From contig CM060070.1 of the NCBI GenBank assembly GCA_030533445.1, positions 37,772,501 through 37,836,500 on the forward strand: a stretch of 64,000 nucleotides of DNA, read 5' to 3'. Positions 32,943 through 44,683 of this stretch are shown piece after piece. The DNA is from Cyprinodon diabolis (taxonomy: Eukaryota; Chordata; Actinopteri; Cyprinodontiformes; Cyprinodontidae). How positions within the stretch are numbered: position 1 is the first letter of the stretch; each line of letters begins with the position of its first letter. Under the pieces are notes generated by a model, which worked only from the letters and a program-made list of their open reading frames with translations, was not told the origin of the DNA and searched no databases. Made by a program: the position numbers and the translations under genes.

Positions 32943-33197
32943 CTTTCTTGTTTATGGAGTATTTGCTTTTGAATTTTTTATTTTTTTTTCATGAGGAAAA
33001 AGTTCCTATCCTCTACTCTGAGGTTTTGGACAGATATGACCAAATCAAAGACAAAATGCAGCCAACTGTACACTGTTTTTACATAAACATTGAGGAGGAG
33101 GAATTGCTGAACTTTTCAGCTGCTGACCCAACTTAATATTACCAGAGTGAAATCAATTAATCACAGGAGTAATGCCATTTAAAGCAGCATCTACAAC

Positions 33198-33448
33198 TAG
33201 TGTTGCACCGATACCGATACCAGTATCGGGCGGGGCCCTGATCCAGCACTAAAATGGGGGTATTGGTATCGGCGAGTACCAACAAATAGGGCACCGGTAC
33301 CATTTTGAGAGCCATAAGTTTATTCAACTATTGTCACCCACTCCTGGTAGGCAATAAAAAGTTCTACTGGATTCACTTTGTATTATACTGCACAGCCAGG
33401 TATCTGGTATCGGTATTGGGGCCAAAAAATGGCATTGGCGCAACACTA
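33198..33448. mobile_element. hAT MITE, 251 bp, perfect 8-bp TSD
   Basis: Starts TAGTGTTGCACCGATACCG and ends GGCGCAACACTA; TCTACAAC is duplicated at 33190-33197 and 33449-33456. Internal GGTATCGGTATTGG-type repeats in both orientations form subterminal hairpins. There is no coding capacity. Confidence 0.92.
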
Positions 33449-33599
33449 TCTACAACCAGTCATTGGTTTTGTCAGTATCTGTTTATACCTTTAAGCACCT
33501 AAATATTAATGTTTAATTGCAATGGATTTCAATGAGGATTCAAAAATTCATTTGGACAAAACAAATAATCATTTAAAGATTTGTTTTAAATGTGTTCAC

Positions 33600-33960
33600 A
33601 TTCAGAAGGCAGAAACAACATTGATGTCCAGAGAACATAAACCAGGAGAATATCCAATGTGGGCAAGACGGAGTAGGGAAATCCAGGAGGCAGAAACAAG
33701 ATCTAGATTTGTTAGGGAGGCATGAAGGAACGTTGAACATTTCCTCACATGATGGCTTTTAACAATCCAGTGCTGTTTGTCAGCTAGAGAGCAGTATATA
33801 AAGCCGGGTCCACAAGTAGAGTACATTAGTCGTGATTACGTAGGTTGCAGACAGGTGGAAACGATGATCTAAATTGCTGCAGTACAGAGAAGATCAGGAA
33901 CAGACAATTAGGCCAGAGTCAGATTAGTTCTATTTCAGTAGTGGATCTTAAGACCCCATA
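33600..33960 (-). repeat. Possible LTR fragment
   Basis: A purine-rich stretch (GGAAATCCAGGAGGCAGAAA, AGTATATAAAGCCGGGTCC) is reminiscent of the inner parts of the minus-oriented LTRs at 23700-24000 and 25885-26524. No boundary or TSD was found. Confidence 0.3.
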
Positions 33961-34039
33961 CCACTTGATCAAGAATCCCAACTTTGGGAATCAGTGATTT
34001 TGAGGTTTTTGAGTTTTTCCTGTATCTCTCTTGAGCTCC

Positions 34040-34350
34040 ACTTGTTTTATTGCGGTCATACATCCCCAGCAAGATGCTGTTTAGTCAATTCAGTCCACCT
34101 GTTGGCTCCTCATTTCCATCATGCTCCCCATCTGCTTCCCCTATTATTTAGGGTCCCATTTCTCATTTGGCCCTTTGTTCAGCAGGGTCCAAATTTGGTC
34201 CAGGCTCGTGTTCACATCTTGCCTGCTAATGTTCCTGCCTATTTTTGCCAGTACTTTGCTTCTTCTACCTCATGCCAGGTATCTTGCTTCGGATTTTTTA
34301 ATAAACGTTTCATCTCGGAGCAATACTTCTGTCTGCGTGTTTGCATTTGG
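34040..34350 (+). repeat. Possible LTR 3' half
   Basis: Pyrimidine-rich sequence ending in AATAAACGTTTCATC and TTTGCATTTGGGTCC, the usual layout of the poly(A) signal and R-U5 end of fish LTRs. No paired LTR or TSD was found. Confidence 0.35.
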
Positions 34351-34380
34351 GTCCAGCTCAAAGTAAGTCAAAAGACTTAA

Positions 34381-35492
34381 AGTCGTAGGGAAGTTATATT
34401 TAGATGTCAAATCATTCTGGTTTAAACATTTATATAAATGTACTCTTTATCTGATGATATCGTCTCAAAATGTAGAACATTTCTATATTAAAAAAAATAA
34501 ATCCTGTCTTAGAATGTTTTTTTTTTCCATTATCTTATGCAGGCCAGTTAATTATAGGTCTACCTGTACACCCAAATTCGGCGAATCAAATATCAACGGT
34601 CATCTGTCAATCACAATTTTTTGGTCACAACATCTTGATTCATATGTCGCAGCTAATGTATGCAACGGTTGAAATAAGAATCTTTGCAGAGTAGTGGAGA
34701 CCGTTACAGGTGTATATTTGTAGAGCAATTTGCTGCCCGTTTCTCAATTCATAAGAAAGCAAGTACGGACTTGTGTCCTCGCCAAGTATGTTCTTGAGAA
34801 GAACCCAGGAAAGTCTGGACTTGGCGAGAACGGGAGCACACAGCATAAATATGGATCAATTGGAACAGAAGCATACTCATGACGTCACCACACGCTCCAC
34901 TCGTCTGGAGCTGCATTTCACCTCCTGTTATTAATTGTCTCTATATAATAATAAATTCTGACTTTTTTATTTAGTGAGGGGATAATAATTAACACAGTCA
35001 GATTAACACAAATCAACTGAACATTTTGCCAAATAAAACAAAAAATTGCCATCTTGGCCAGAAGTACTTCACACAGCTGGAGTCTGTCCGTCTGGCTGCT
35101 GCAGACGGACTGGGATTAGAGCTGGCTGCCATTACTCTTGGAGGTCCGCTGGTTGCTGCGGTCCTCTCACCTTCAGAAATATTTTTTTTTAATTACGCAA
35201 TAAATCGGTAAATGAGCCATATAGTGACGGTTAAAAGTATAATGTCCTCACCTCAAATTATCTTAAAACATACTTTTATTGAACAACAGAAACAGAAAAG
35301 AGAACTTCAGCTTAATACTCTGAGCTCTGTGAGCGCTCCATTGAAAGGAGATGGAGGAGACTCCTCCAAGACCTCGGACACAAAACTCTCCTCCTCTTGC
35401 ATGTTTCCGCTGTCCATAGCGTTCCTTAACAGTGTCGTTTCTAAGTCACCAATTTAGTGCTACTTGGTCCCAGTGGAATTTCCCATTGGGAA
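34381..35492. other. No gene recognised
   Basis: Short frames only. The final bases (35493-35500, CCTACTAG) are the TSD of the following hAT element. Confidence 0.5.
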
Positions 35493-35646
35493 CCTACTAG
35501 CAGTGTTGGGAAAGTTCTCTTTCTACGTGAACTAGTTCAAAGTTCCGTTCACACATTTTAAAATGAACTAGTTCAGTTCATAGTTCATAATTCAAAATTT
35601 TGAACTAAGTTCACAGTTCCAAAAAATGAACTAGTTCATAGTTCTT

Positions 35647-35666
35647 TTATATATATATTCATAGTT

Positions 35667-35753
<87 letters not shown>
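35647..35753. repeat. (TA)n microsatellite
   Basis: About 100 bp of TA repeats with one ATTC/GTTC interruption and one TG interruption, inside the hAT element. Confidence 0.9.
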
Positions 35754-35756
<3 letters not shown>

Positions 35757-35977
35757 TCAATTACACCATAGCCTACTGTAGGACCACAGACAGCAATTTT
35801 TTTATCAGTTGTAACACTGAAACTGTGCGTCAGATTTCATCTTCATATCCAGTTTTGAATCCTTATCCAACCAGGATTTATATTAGCATTGAGGGGACAG
35901 CATTTCCCCATTGTTGCTTTAACGCTTTGTTGCTGTCCATTCACTTCACACTAGAAGCAGCTGCAGCTTTCATCCCT

Positions 35978-36823
35978 GAATGGGAGGCAGATCTTTTAGT
36001 TATCAGGCTCCTCTCCTGTGGAACCAACTACCAGTTTTTGTCCATGAGGCAGACACCCTGTCTACTTTTAAGGCTAGGCTTAAAACTTTCCTTTTTGATA
36101 AAGCTTATAGTTAGGGTGGCTCAGGTTATCCGGAGCTGTCTTTAAAGTTATGCTGCTATAGGCTTAGACTGCTGGAGGACATAGGGACCCCCATTTCATC
36201 ATTCTGCTTCATTCTCTCTCTGTTCTCCTATTCTGCAGAATCTGTTAGTTCAATCTCTAACCTTCTGCTCTCTCTGCTTTTCCTCAGAGTAGCTTTGCCT
36301 CGTCTGTTCCTGTTTGGCTGTGACATCATCCTGGAAAGAAACATCAGCTGTGCTGCTTCCATCAACACCCTTGTTTATAGATGTTGGAGATCAGCCTGTT
36401 TTCCAGTGTGGTCCTGTGACTGGGTGGATGTGCTCTCTTCATCCTCTGGCATGGGAGCTGCCTTGGAGCTCGTCTGCCTGGCTGTGTGTTTCCTGGACGG
36501 GGCCGCCTTTTACAGCTGCTTTTTGTGTCTCTGCTTCCGTCTCCTTGAACCCCAGTCGGCCTCAGCAGATGGCGCTCACACTGAGCCTGGTTCTGCTGGA
36601 GGTTTCTTCCTGTTAAAAGGGAGTTTTTCCTCTCCACTGTCGCTACAAGCATGCTTAGTGTGAGGGATTGTATTTGAGTCAATGAGTCGATGCAATCAAC
36701 TGGTTTTCCTTAGATAGAAAACTTTGTATCAATTTGACTGTATGATCTGGTTGAACTGTGAAGTGCCTTGAGATGACAAGCGTTGTGAATTTGGCGCTAT
36801 ATAAATAAACTGAATTGAATTGA
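35978..36823 (+). mobile_element. L2-clade LINE copy C, 3' fragment with 6-bp TSD
   Basis: Starts in the last codons of the L2 protein (GAATGGGAGGCAGATC) and ends with the TTGAA tail. ATCCCT is present on both sides (35972-35977 and 36824-36829). It lies inside the hAT element, so it is younger than that insertion. A small internal deletion relative to the other copies is seen near 36415 (the GTTTCTCTGGCC segment is missing). Confidence 0.9.
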
Positions 36824-37031
36824 ATCCCTAGAGTATATTCTCAAAAACATCAGGAAAAATGTACTGCTTGAATGGTCTTTTTTATGAGGAATTATTAAAA
36901 GAAAAACAGGAAAGTAGTCTTTAAGGTGCAAATGTTTTTTTTTAATTTTAATATTTTTTTCCATTTGAAATTTCATTTCAGTACATACTAAAAAGGAATA
37001 CTGGAATCCTGGAAAATTATACCAGGCAGAT

Positions 37032-37214
37032 TTAAGTGCGGATTTTTTTACTGAAAGCGGGCAGGCAAAGTTTGCAGAGAAATGTAAGATTGTTGCCATC
37101 ATCCTCACTGACCACCTGGTCATAAACCTGTTTTAAGTGATCATACTGCTGCTTTGTCGCCTCCACGGTCGTCTCCATGCTGCTGTGGCTTGCACGCACG
37201 TTTTGATGACGCAC
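37032..37214 (-). pseudogene. hAT transposase N-terminal remnant (BED-like finger)
   Basis: The minus-strand frame of 60 codons contains LKQVYDQVVSEDDGNN followed by LTFLCKLCLPAFSKKIR. The FxCKLC pair fits the first half of the BED-type zinc finger near the N-terminus of fish hAT transposases; the His residues and the catalytic domain are gone. Its location inside perfect hAT termini supports this reading. Confidence 0.55.
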
Positions 37215-37525
37215 GCGGCTGTAGGCTACGACACTGGTAGCTGGTGTTGCCAGATCGGGTGTATTTCCCCCTACATATTAAGGCCTGTTTACGGTGTGAT
37301 TTAGCCGGGGTTTCGCCTGGAGGGCTCTATAGAAATCTGGCAACCTATTGAACGGAGTTTAACTGAGAGAGCGTGCCTTTCACAGACACCAGAATGAACA
37401 AGTTTACGATAACGTTCATCAGGCAGTAATACAGTACGTTCAGTTCACGTTCGCCCAAAATATGAACGAGTTCATGAACTTTCGTTCAATGAACGCGTTC
37501 AGGCACAACACTGCCTACTAGCACT

Positions 37526-38219
37526 AAGTTATGCTGCTATAGGCTTAGACTTCTGGAGGACATAGGGACCCCCATTTTCATCATTCTGCTTCATTCTCTC
37601 TCTATTCTCCTATTCTGCAGAATCTGTTAGTTCAATCTCTAACGTTCTGCTCTCTCTGCTTTTCCTCAGAGTAGCTTTGCCTCGTCTGTTCCTGTTTGGC
37701 TGTGACGTCATCCAGGAGAGAAATATCAGCTGTGCTGCTTCCATCAACACCCTTGTTTATAGATGTTGGAGATCGGCCTGTTTTCCAGTGTGGTCCTGTT
37801 TCTCTGACCGTGACTGAGTGGATGTTCTCTCTTCGTCCTCTGGCATGGGAGCTGGCTCGGAGCTCGTCTGCCTGGCTGTGTGTTTCCTGGACGGGGCCGC
37901 CTTTTACAGCTGCTTTTTGTGTCTCTGCTTCTGTCTCCTTGAACCCCAGTCGGCCTCAGCAGATGGCCGCTCACACTGAGCCTGGTTCTGCTGGAGGTTT
38001 CTTCCTGTTCAAAGGCAGTTTTTCCTCTCCACTGTCGCTACAAGCATGCTTAGTGTGAGGGATTGTATTTGAGTCAATGAGTCGATGCAATCAACAGGTT
38101 TTCCTTAGATAGAAAACTTTGTATCAATTTGACTGTATGATCTGGTTAAACTGTAAAGTGCCTTGAGATGACATGTGTTGTGAATTTGGCGCTATATAAA
38201 TAAACTGAATTGAATTGAA
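37526..38219 (+). mobile_element. L2-clade LINE copy D, 3' UTR fragment
   Basis: Begins at TAAGTTATGCTGCTATAGG and ends with TTGAA repeats. It holds only the 3' UTR. It starts 4 bp after the right TSD of the hAT element, so the hAT inserted into unique DNA directly beside an existing L2 boundary. The L2 TSD is not clear. Confidence 0.9.
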
Positions 38220-38453
38220 GTTGCTAACTGGTTAGCAAGATGCTTCTGAGACATCGGCCACAAACATACAATCCCGCCGTCTTGATAATCAACCAATCGC
38301 ATTCACTTTATTCACTCATGTAAAGTCGGACACCACTAGGGAGAATTTGGAAATGCAATGATTGGAACAGCAAATTCCCTACGACTTAAAAAAAAAAAGA
38401 AAATTACTGACTTTACTCAATCAGCTGGAATTCCTCGGACACACTGAAACAAC

Positions 38454-38596
38454 TAATGCAACCGCTTTTGGCATTTACTGAAGCATATTTAGTTACTTTA
38501 ACACAATTGTTTTATGTCCTACCCTGCTAAAATGGAAAAAAATGTGTTAAATTAACTAAATATGATTAAGTAAAAACCAAAAATAGTTACATTATT
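38454..38596. mobile_element. Palindromic MITE (copy 2)
   Basis: TAATGCAACCGCTTTTGGCA at the left and AATAGTTACATTATT at the right, with TTTAGTTACTTTAACACAAT inverted between the arms. It matches 1491-1641 but the right arm is more diverged. Confidence 0.7.
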
Positions 38597-38801
38597 TATT
38601 TTAGTGCAGCAATCATTTTATCACTCTGCAAAAATACACTTACTTTTACAAGAAGGGCTAATAATTAGAAAGTACATTGAAATGACATTCACTGTAAATG
38701 AATGTGCCACATAAATGACCCAAATAAATATTGTCCATCTTTACTTGCTAATACAATTAAGTATCTATAGTTTTCCTTACTACAGTAATTAACAGTGTAT
38801 T

Positions 38802-39599
38802 TGTTGGGATCCGGAGGCTTGCCCACCAGAGGGCGCCATGGATCCCTTCCTGGGGGTTTGTGTTTCTGTTGGTATCTGGGTCCTGTCTGCCTTTCTCCTC
38901 CAGAGGGCGTACTGGGTCTCCTGAAGCTGGAACTGACTTCACCAGCTGTTCCTCATCTGCTCATCAGGAGACCAGCATTTAAGGAGAGGCAGAGCAACAC
39001 TCCAGCACCAGAGTGTTATGCCAGTTATGGTTAGCAAGCCTGAGCCAACCTGTCTATCTGAATCTCTGACCTCCTTGATAACCTGAACCTGAACTTAACC
39101 TGCTTTGTCCTCTCTGCTTCCCAGGAAGAACCTGCCTGAAATCTGAAACCAGGAAGAGTTTCTCTGTCTGAAACCAATCTGTCTGTTCTCTGAAGAATCC
39201 TGGATAATCAAACCTGTCAGATACCTGCCTGCCCGCTCTCAGGAGAAACTGAGAGAGACGCTCTGATCCTAACCAGCAAAATCACAAACCAAGCTCTGCT
39301 TCTGCCTAGCCCTCTGTCAGCCTACAGCCTCTGGATCCTCCTGGTTCCCCCCTCTGCCGCTCTGCTCAAACCTCAGAACAGGTATAGACCTGCACTCACC
39401 CAATCAGCAAAATTACCTGGGCTTCTGCTAACCATCCTGTCCCCCTCTGCAGTGAAACCAGTCGTGACCAGTCCTGGACCTGATAATCCCCAGTATCAGT
39501 TCTTTAATCAATCTGTTTGTTTCAATAAACTTTTGAACTTTTATTCCTGTTTCCGAAGTGTTTCTGCATGTGGGTTAGGAAACTAAACCGAACATGACA
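38802..39599 (+). mobile_element. Solo LTR, sushi-type, perfect TSD
   Basis: A 798-bp LTR starting TGTTGGGATCCGGAGG and ending AACATGACA, flanked by GTATT on both sides (38797-38801, 39600-39604). The first 40 bp resemble the LTRs of the miniature element at 49727 (CCACCAGAGGGCGCCATGG). CATTTAAGG at about 38976 lies about 30 bp before ACCAGAGTGTT (39007-39017), the position of the candidate self-priming start. AATAAACTTTTGAAC near 39520 is the likely poly(A) signal. Confidence 0.92.
38823..38837 (+). promoter_or_regulatory. CTCF-core-like motif in the solo LTR
   Basis: CCACCAGAGGGCGCC matches the vertebrate CTCF core consensus CCASYAGRKGGCRSY at every position. Binding is inference only. Confidence 0.4.
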
Positions 39600-39604
39600 G
39601 TATT

Positions 39605-42189
39605 TGCTTGTTCTAAATTAATGTTTTTGGCTTTAGTGCATTAAGTTGAACAGTAAACTAAAGCATTTCAACTTTTTACGAATGTGTGATGATCCTCCAC
39701 TTCCCTATGATCTAATTAAAAGACCCAAAGCTGGATTTCTAAAGAGTATTATATAATTCACTGTATTTGACTTGTGCTCCTTTAACAATATATCATAAAT
39801 ATCCTAATTTCATGCACTCTGTACTGAAGAATCTTATCACAAAAAGCCAACCGGCTAATTACTCACAGAACTTCTGTTTCACTATCTCAGATGATCCCTG
39901 CTCTGTTTTCATCTTCCATTAATGAAAAGATGTAGCTGACTGCTCCTTGAATGTACACTGTGTAGCGATAGTAACTGTGCAGACCCCAATAAATCAAACT
40001 AATTAGGTCAATAATTGATTTGATGAATTTTCCTGCATAACGTAGACAGTTTTGCTGAATCTGCAGAAATGTACAGCTAGTGCGGCTCATGGGAAATTCT
40101 CCAAGAAGAAAAGATTAGCGTAAACAATTTGCACATCCGACTGAAAGTTAAACCATATTTAATTACAAAATGTCAAGATGAGACTTTTTAATCAGTAAGG
40201 CATGATCCAAATGTAAGAACTACAGCTCCTAAGTAAGTAATCCTTTACATAATTTTATTGACCAGGTATTAAGGTATGATGATTAAACTTGTTCTTAATA
40301 GTCATTTGATTTATAAAAAAAAGTTTGATATTTAAATAAAATCTGTCTCTGTCCATTTATATCTACAAAGCGATTAACTAAACCCATTCCAGGCTCTCTG
40401 AGAGCTGTCAGATTACCATACATGTTAAAGTATAAAATATTATGTGGTTTATGCTGAGATTAATGAGTGTGGTGACAGCTGAAGAGAGATGCAGAGGATT
40501 AGGAATCAGAATCAATGTTACCATTAATGTTTGCAATTCCCAAATAGATTTAGAGTTAGACTTTGCTTTCCATCACTTGCATCGTTAACATAATATCCAA
40601 ACAACAGCTACAACATGTTGAAACAAATTAGATGGATAAAATATGAACAAATTATAAGACTGGAAAATTATATCCACACATACTCTTCATCCATTGCTGA
40701 GCTTGGCAGATTTTTTTTTAATATTTAATGGCAGATATTCCAGTATATTGATGTGGAAAGCTTTGCAGCTGTAAATATAAGAGAAAATCTTTTCTAAAAA
40801 GTCTTGCTTCGATAGGAGCTGAATACAAATGCATGCTGCACTCTTCAGAATTGTATCTGTATAATACATTTATTTTTGGTTTTATCTGCTTCATAAGATC
40901 CCCTTGAAATCCACTGAAGGTTTGGTATATGCCAGTGACACTATCGGAATACCAAACATGTACCAAGTATTGTCAGCTGGGGTCATCCTGTTGCCATTGA
41001 AAATAATAATAAACCTGATATTGCAGGACACTTACCAGCATGAAATTATTCATCACTCTGAGGCAAAGGGCACACATTGTAGTAAACTTAATGTTTTTCT
41101 CTACTCTATCTCAACTTATTACCTTATTTCCCTTTAGATGATGTGAAGGAGCAATACATAAAGATGGGCAGCATTTTAGTTTGTGATTTATATAAAAAGC
41201 ACATACTAGTCATATCTGAATGTAGGATAACTTCCTAGTGAGCACAGAAAATATTTAGCCTTTGCAAGTATCTTTCTTGCAAAGAGTGCAGCTCTTTCAC
41301 ACCTCTTAAGAAAAAGTCTAAGCTGTGTCAAAGTAAGCACAGAGTGTCTGATGCAGTAACCTTTGAAAAGACAAGCTTCATCCAACACATCTCAGAGGAT
41401 GGCGAAGAGGGTGTTTTCCTGGACATCCTGTTGTTTTGTCATAAAAAAAATGCAATTGTTAAAAAGAAAGAAAGATGAAACATGGAATGATTGGCCCTCA
41501 GCTGTTAAACGCCGAATGACATTAGAGTTCATGCAACGTAAACCTTGCATGTATTGCAGTCCAATAGGCTTTATTTAAAATGTACAGTAGCAGAGGAAAT
41601 TGTGAAGATACAGCAGTGTATTGATGTTGCTGCTAAAGCAAGCAGCCTCCCCCTCTCTGCCTCTTTTCTGCCCATTGGCTCTTTGTTTTCAAAGCTGCCC
41701 CTTCAGCGGGTTCTTGCACCAAGTCTGAACTGAAGCAAGCAAGGTCTGCTTTCATGAAATAAATAAAATCTGTTTTTTCCCTAGATACTGAATAAACATC
41801 AAAAGGCTCTATTAAGGGTACTAAGCTTGTTGTATTGTTATAGTATAACTTTCGACGTACTGTTTTAATACTAGATGTATTTTCAATATAACATTTTATC
41901 TCAATAGTTTCTGAAGCCTTGCGCTGTTTGAGACGGAAATATTCAAAAGAACAGAGCAATGTTATTAGATGGGAACAACTAGAGCTTAACATACCTCCAA
42001 TATTATAAACAACTTAATAATTTAATTTGTTTGTAAATTTCATCTGCTTTCAGCTAATCCTACAGTTTTCAATAGGATGTACAATTGGTCACAGGACTAG
42101 AGGTCATGTGATGTTGACCAATATTTTAGTTTTTCAGTTAAATTTTTGAATTCATGATGTCCTGCACTCTTGGTCTCTTTATGCAGCGC
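39605..42189. other. No gene recognised
   Basis: AT-rich sequence with frames up to about 119 codons (41633-41992, minus) but no recognisable domain, and no repeat shared with the rest of the window. A 17-bp tandem duplication (CTTTATGCAGCGCTTTT) lies at about 42178-42211, at the edge of L2 copy E. Confidence 0.5.
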
Positions 42190-42198
42190 TTTTCTTTA

Positions 42199-43949
42199 TG
42201 CAGCGCTTTTTCACCCAGAGCCATAGCTCTGTTGAACCGTCCATTCCACCTGCTCTTAGCAGCAATGATTTTATGGGATTCTTTATAAATAAGATTGATC
42301 TTATTAAAAATAAGATCATAAGCACTCCTCTATCCGCGATTGTACCTGAGGTAGTCATGGAATCTGAACCGGGTTTAGACTGCTTTGATCCAGTTGAACT
42401 TTCTGATTTAGCAAAATTATTGTCTTCATCTAAGCCTTCAACTTGTATGTTAGATCCAGTTCCAACCAGGTTATTTAAGGAGGTATTCCCTTTGATCTCC
42501 TCCTCCATTTTAGATGTGATTAATCTATCTCTGTTACAGGGATATGTACCTAAAGCTTTTAAGGTTGCTGTAATTAAACCTCTGCTTAAGAAACCGTCTC
42601 TTGACCCAGATGACTTGGTTAATTATAGACCTATATCCAATCTTCCTTTCTTATCCAAAATTCTTGAGAAAGTAGTTGCCAAACAAGTTTGCGACCACTT
42701 ACACCATAATGAACTTTTTGAAGAGTTTCAGTCTGGCTTTAGAGCTCATCATAGCACTGAAACAGCTCTGGTGAAAGTCACTAATGATATTCTCATGGCC
42801 TCAGATAATGGACTCGTATCTGTGCTCGTCCTGTTGGATCTTAGTGCTGCATTTGATACAGTTGACCATAATATTCTTTTAGAAAGACTTGAATATTTTG
42901 TTGGAATTAAAGGAACAGCACTAGACTGGTTTAAATCTTATCTATCTGATCGAATTCAGTTTGTTTATGTTAATGATAGATCTTCAACACGCTCAAAGGT
43001 TACCTGTGGAGTACCACAGGGATCAGTGCTAGGACCAATTCTCTTTACTTTATACATGCTCCCAATTGGTAGAGTTATTAGACAGCATGGGATTAATTTC
43101 CACTGTTATGCTGATGATACCCAGCTATATCTGTCTATAAATCCAGATTAAGCTAACCCATTACATAGATTACAGGCATGTCTTGAAGACATAAAAACCT
43201 GGATGACTCTTAACTTTATGCTTCTGAATGCAGACAAAACAGAAGTTATAGTCTTTGGACCAGAGTCTCTGAAAAAGAAGCTGATTAGTCAGTCACTTCA
43301 TTTGGATGGGATTAAACTGATTTCAGATAATAAAGTAAAAAATCTTGGTGTTATTTTTGATCAGGACCTGTCATTTAAATCCCAGATAAAAGAGGTTTCT
43401 AGAATTTCCTTCTTTCATCTGAGGAACATTGCAAAAATTAGAAATCTCCTGTCCAGGGGTGATGCTGAGAAACTAGTCCATGCATTTGTTACTTCAAGGC
43501 TGGACTATTGTAATTCTTTACTATCAGGAAGTCCACAAACTGTAGTTAAAAGCCTTCAGCTGATCCAAAATGCTGCAGCCAGAGTTCTGATGAAAATTAA
43601 AAAGAGAGATCATATCTCTCCTATCCTGGCTTCTCTTCATTGGCTTCCTGTTAAATCAAGAATTGAATTTAAAATCCTCCTTCTCACATATAAAGCCTTA
43701 AATGGCCAAGCTCCATCTTATATCAGAGATCTGATTGTTCCTTATGTTCCTAACAGAGCACTTCGCTCTCAATCTGCAGGTTTACTAGTGGTTCCTAGAA
43801 TTTCTAAAAGTAGAATGGGAGGCAGATCTTTTAGTTATCAGGCTCCTCTCCTGTGGAACCAACTACCAGTTTTAGTCCGTGAGGCAGACACTCTGTCTAC
43901 TTTTAAGACTAGGCTTAAAACTTTCCTTTTTGATAAAGCTTATAGTTAG
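42199..43949 (+). pseudogene. L2 reverse transcriptase (ORF2), one nonsense codon
   Basis: Would reverse-transcribe L2 RNA at nicked target DNA. The frame contains the RT N-terminal region ([36 protein letters not shown]), motif A ([17 protein letters not shown]), motif B ([14 protein letters not shown]) and motif C ([11 protein letters not shown]), then the C-terminal L2 block ([37 protein letters not shown]). A TAA at 43149-43151 interrupts it; copy A has GAA at the same place, so a single G-to-T change made the stop. The two halves are otherwise in the same frame and fully open. There is no apurinic endonuclease domain because of 5' truncation. Confidence 0.92.
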
Positions 43950-44674
43950 GGTGGCTCAGGTTATCCTGAGCTGTCTTTAAAGTTATGCTGCTATAGGCTT
44001 AGACTTTTGGAGGACATAGGGACCCCCATTTCATCTTTCTGCTTCATTCTCTTTCTGTTCTCCTATTCTGCAGAATCTGTTAGTTCAATCTCTAACGTTC
44101 TGCTCTCTCTGCTTTTCCTCAGAGTAGCTTTGCCTCGTCTGTTCCTGTTTGGCTGTGACGTCATCCAGGAAAGAAACATCAGCTGTGCTGCTTCCATCAA
44201 CACCCTTGTTTGTAGATGTTGGAGATTGGCCTGTTTTCCAGTGTGGTTCTGTTTCTCTGGCCGTGGCTGGGTGGATGTGCTCTCTTCATCCTCTGGCATG
44301 GGAGCTGCCTTGGAGCTTGTCTGCCTGGCTGTGTGTTTCCTGGACGGGGCCGCCTTTTACAGCTGCTTTTTGTATCTCTGCTTCTGTCTCCTTGAACCCC
44401 AGTCGGCCTCGGCAGATGGCCGCTCACACTGAGCCTGGTTCTGCTGGAGGTTTCTTCCTGTTAAAAGGGAGTTTTTCCTCTCCACTGTCGCTGCAAGCAT
44501 GCTTAGTGTGAGGGATTGTATTTGAGTCAATGAGTCAATGCAATCAACTGGGTTTCCTTAGATAGAAAACTTTGTATCAATTTGACTGTATGATCTGGTT
44601 GAACTGTAAAGTGCCTTGAGATGACATGTGTTGTGAATTTGGCGCTATATAAATAAACTGAATTGAAAATTGAA
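42199..44674 (+). mobile_element. L2-clade LINE copy E, longest copy
   Basis: 2.5 kb, 5'-truncated before or within the endonuclease-RT linker, with ORF2, 3' UTR and TTGAA tail. TTTTCTTTA occurs at 42190-42198 and 44675-44683 and may be a 9-bp TSD, although a local tandem duplication at the 5' edge makes this less certain. It differs from copy A (7407-9142) at only a few sites. Confidence 0.93.
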
Positions 44675-44683
44675 TTTTCTTTA

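Larger units (their letters stand above)
35501..37513 (-). mobile_element. hAT element with nested L2, perfect 8-bp TSD
   Basis: The left end is CAGTGTTGGGAAAGTTC; the right end, read inward, is CAGTGTTGTGCCTGAACGC. CCTACTAG is duplicated at 35493-35500 and 37514-37521. The subterminal regions are rich in GAACTAGTTCA and GTTCATGAAC motifs in alternating orientation, typical of hAT transposase-binding repeats. The interior holds a long (TA)n run, L2 copy C and a minus-strand transposase N-terminal remnant. Without L2 it would be about 1.16 kb, so it was already internally deleted. Confidence 0.92.
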
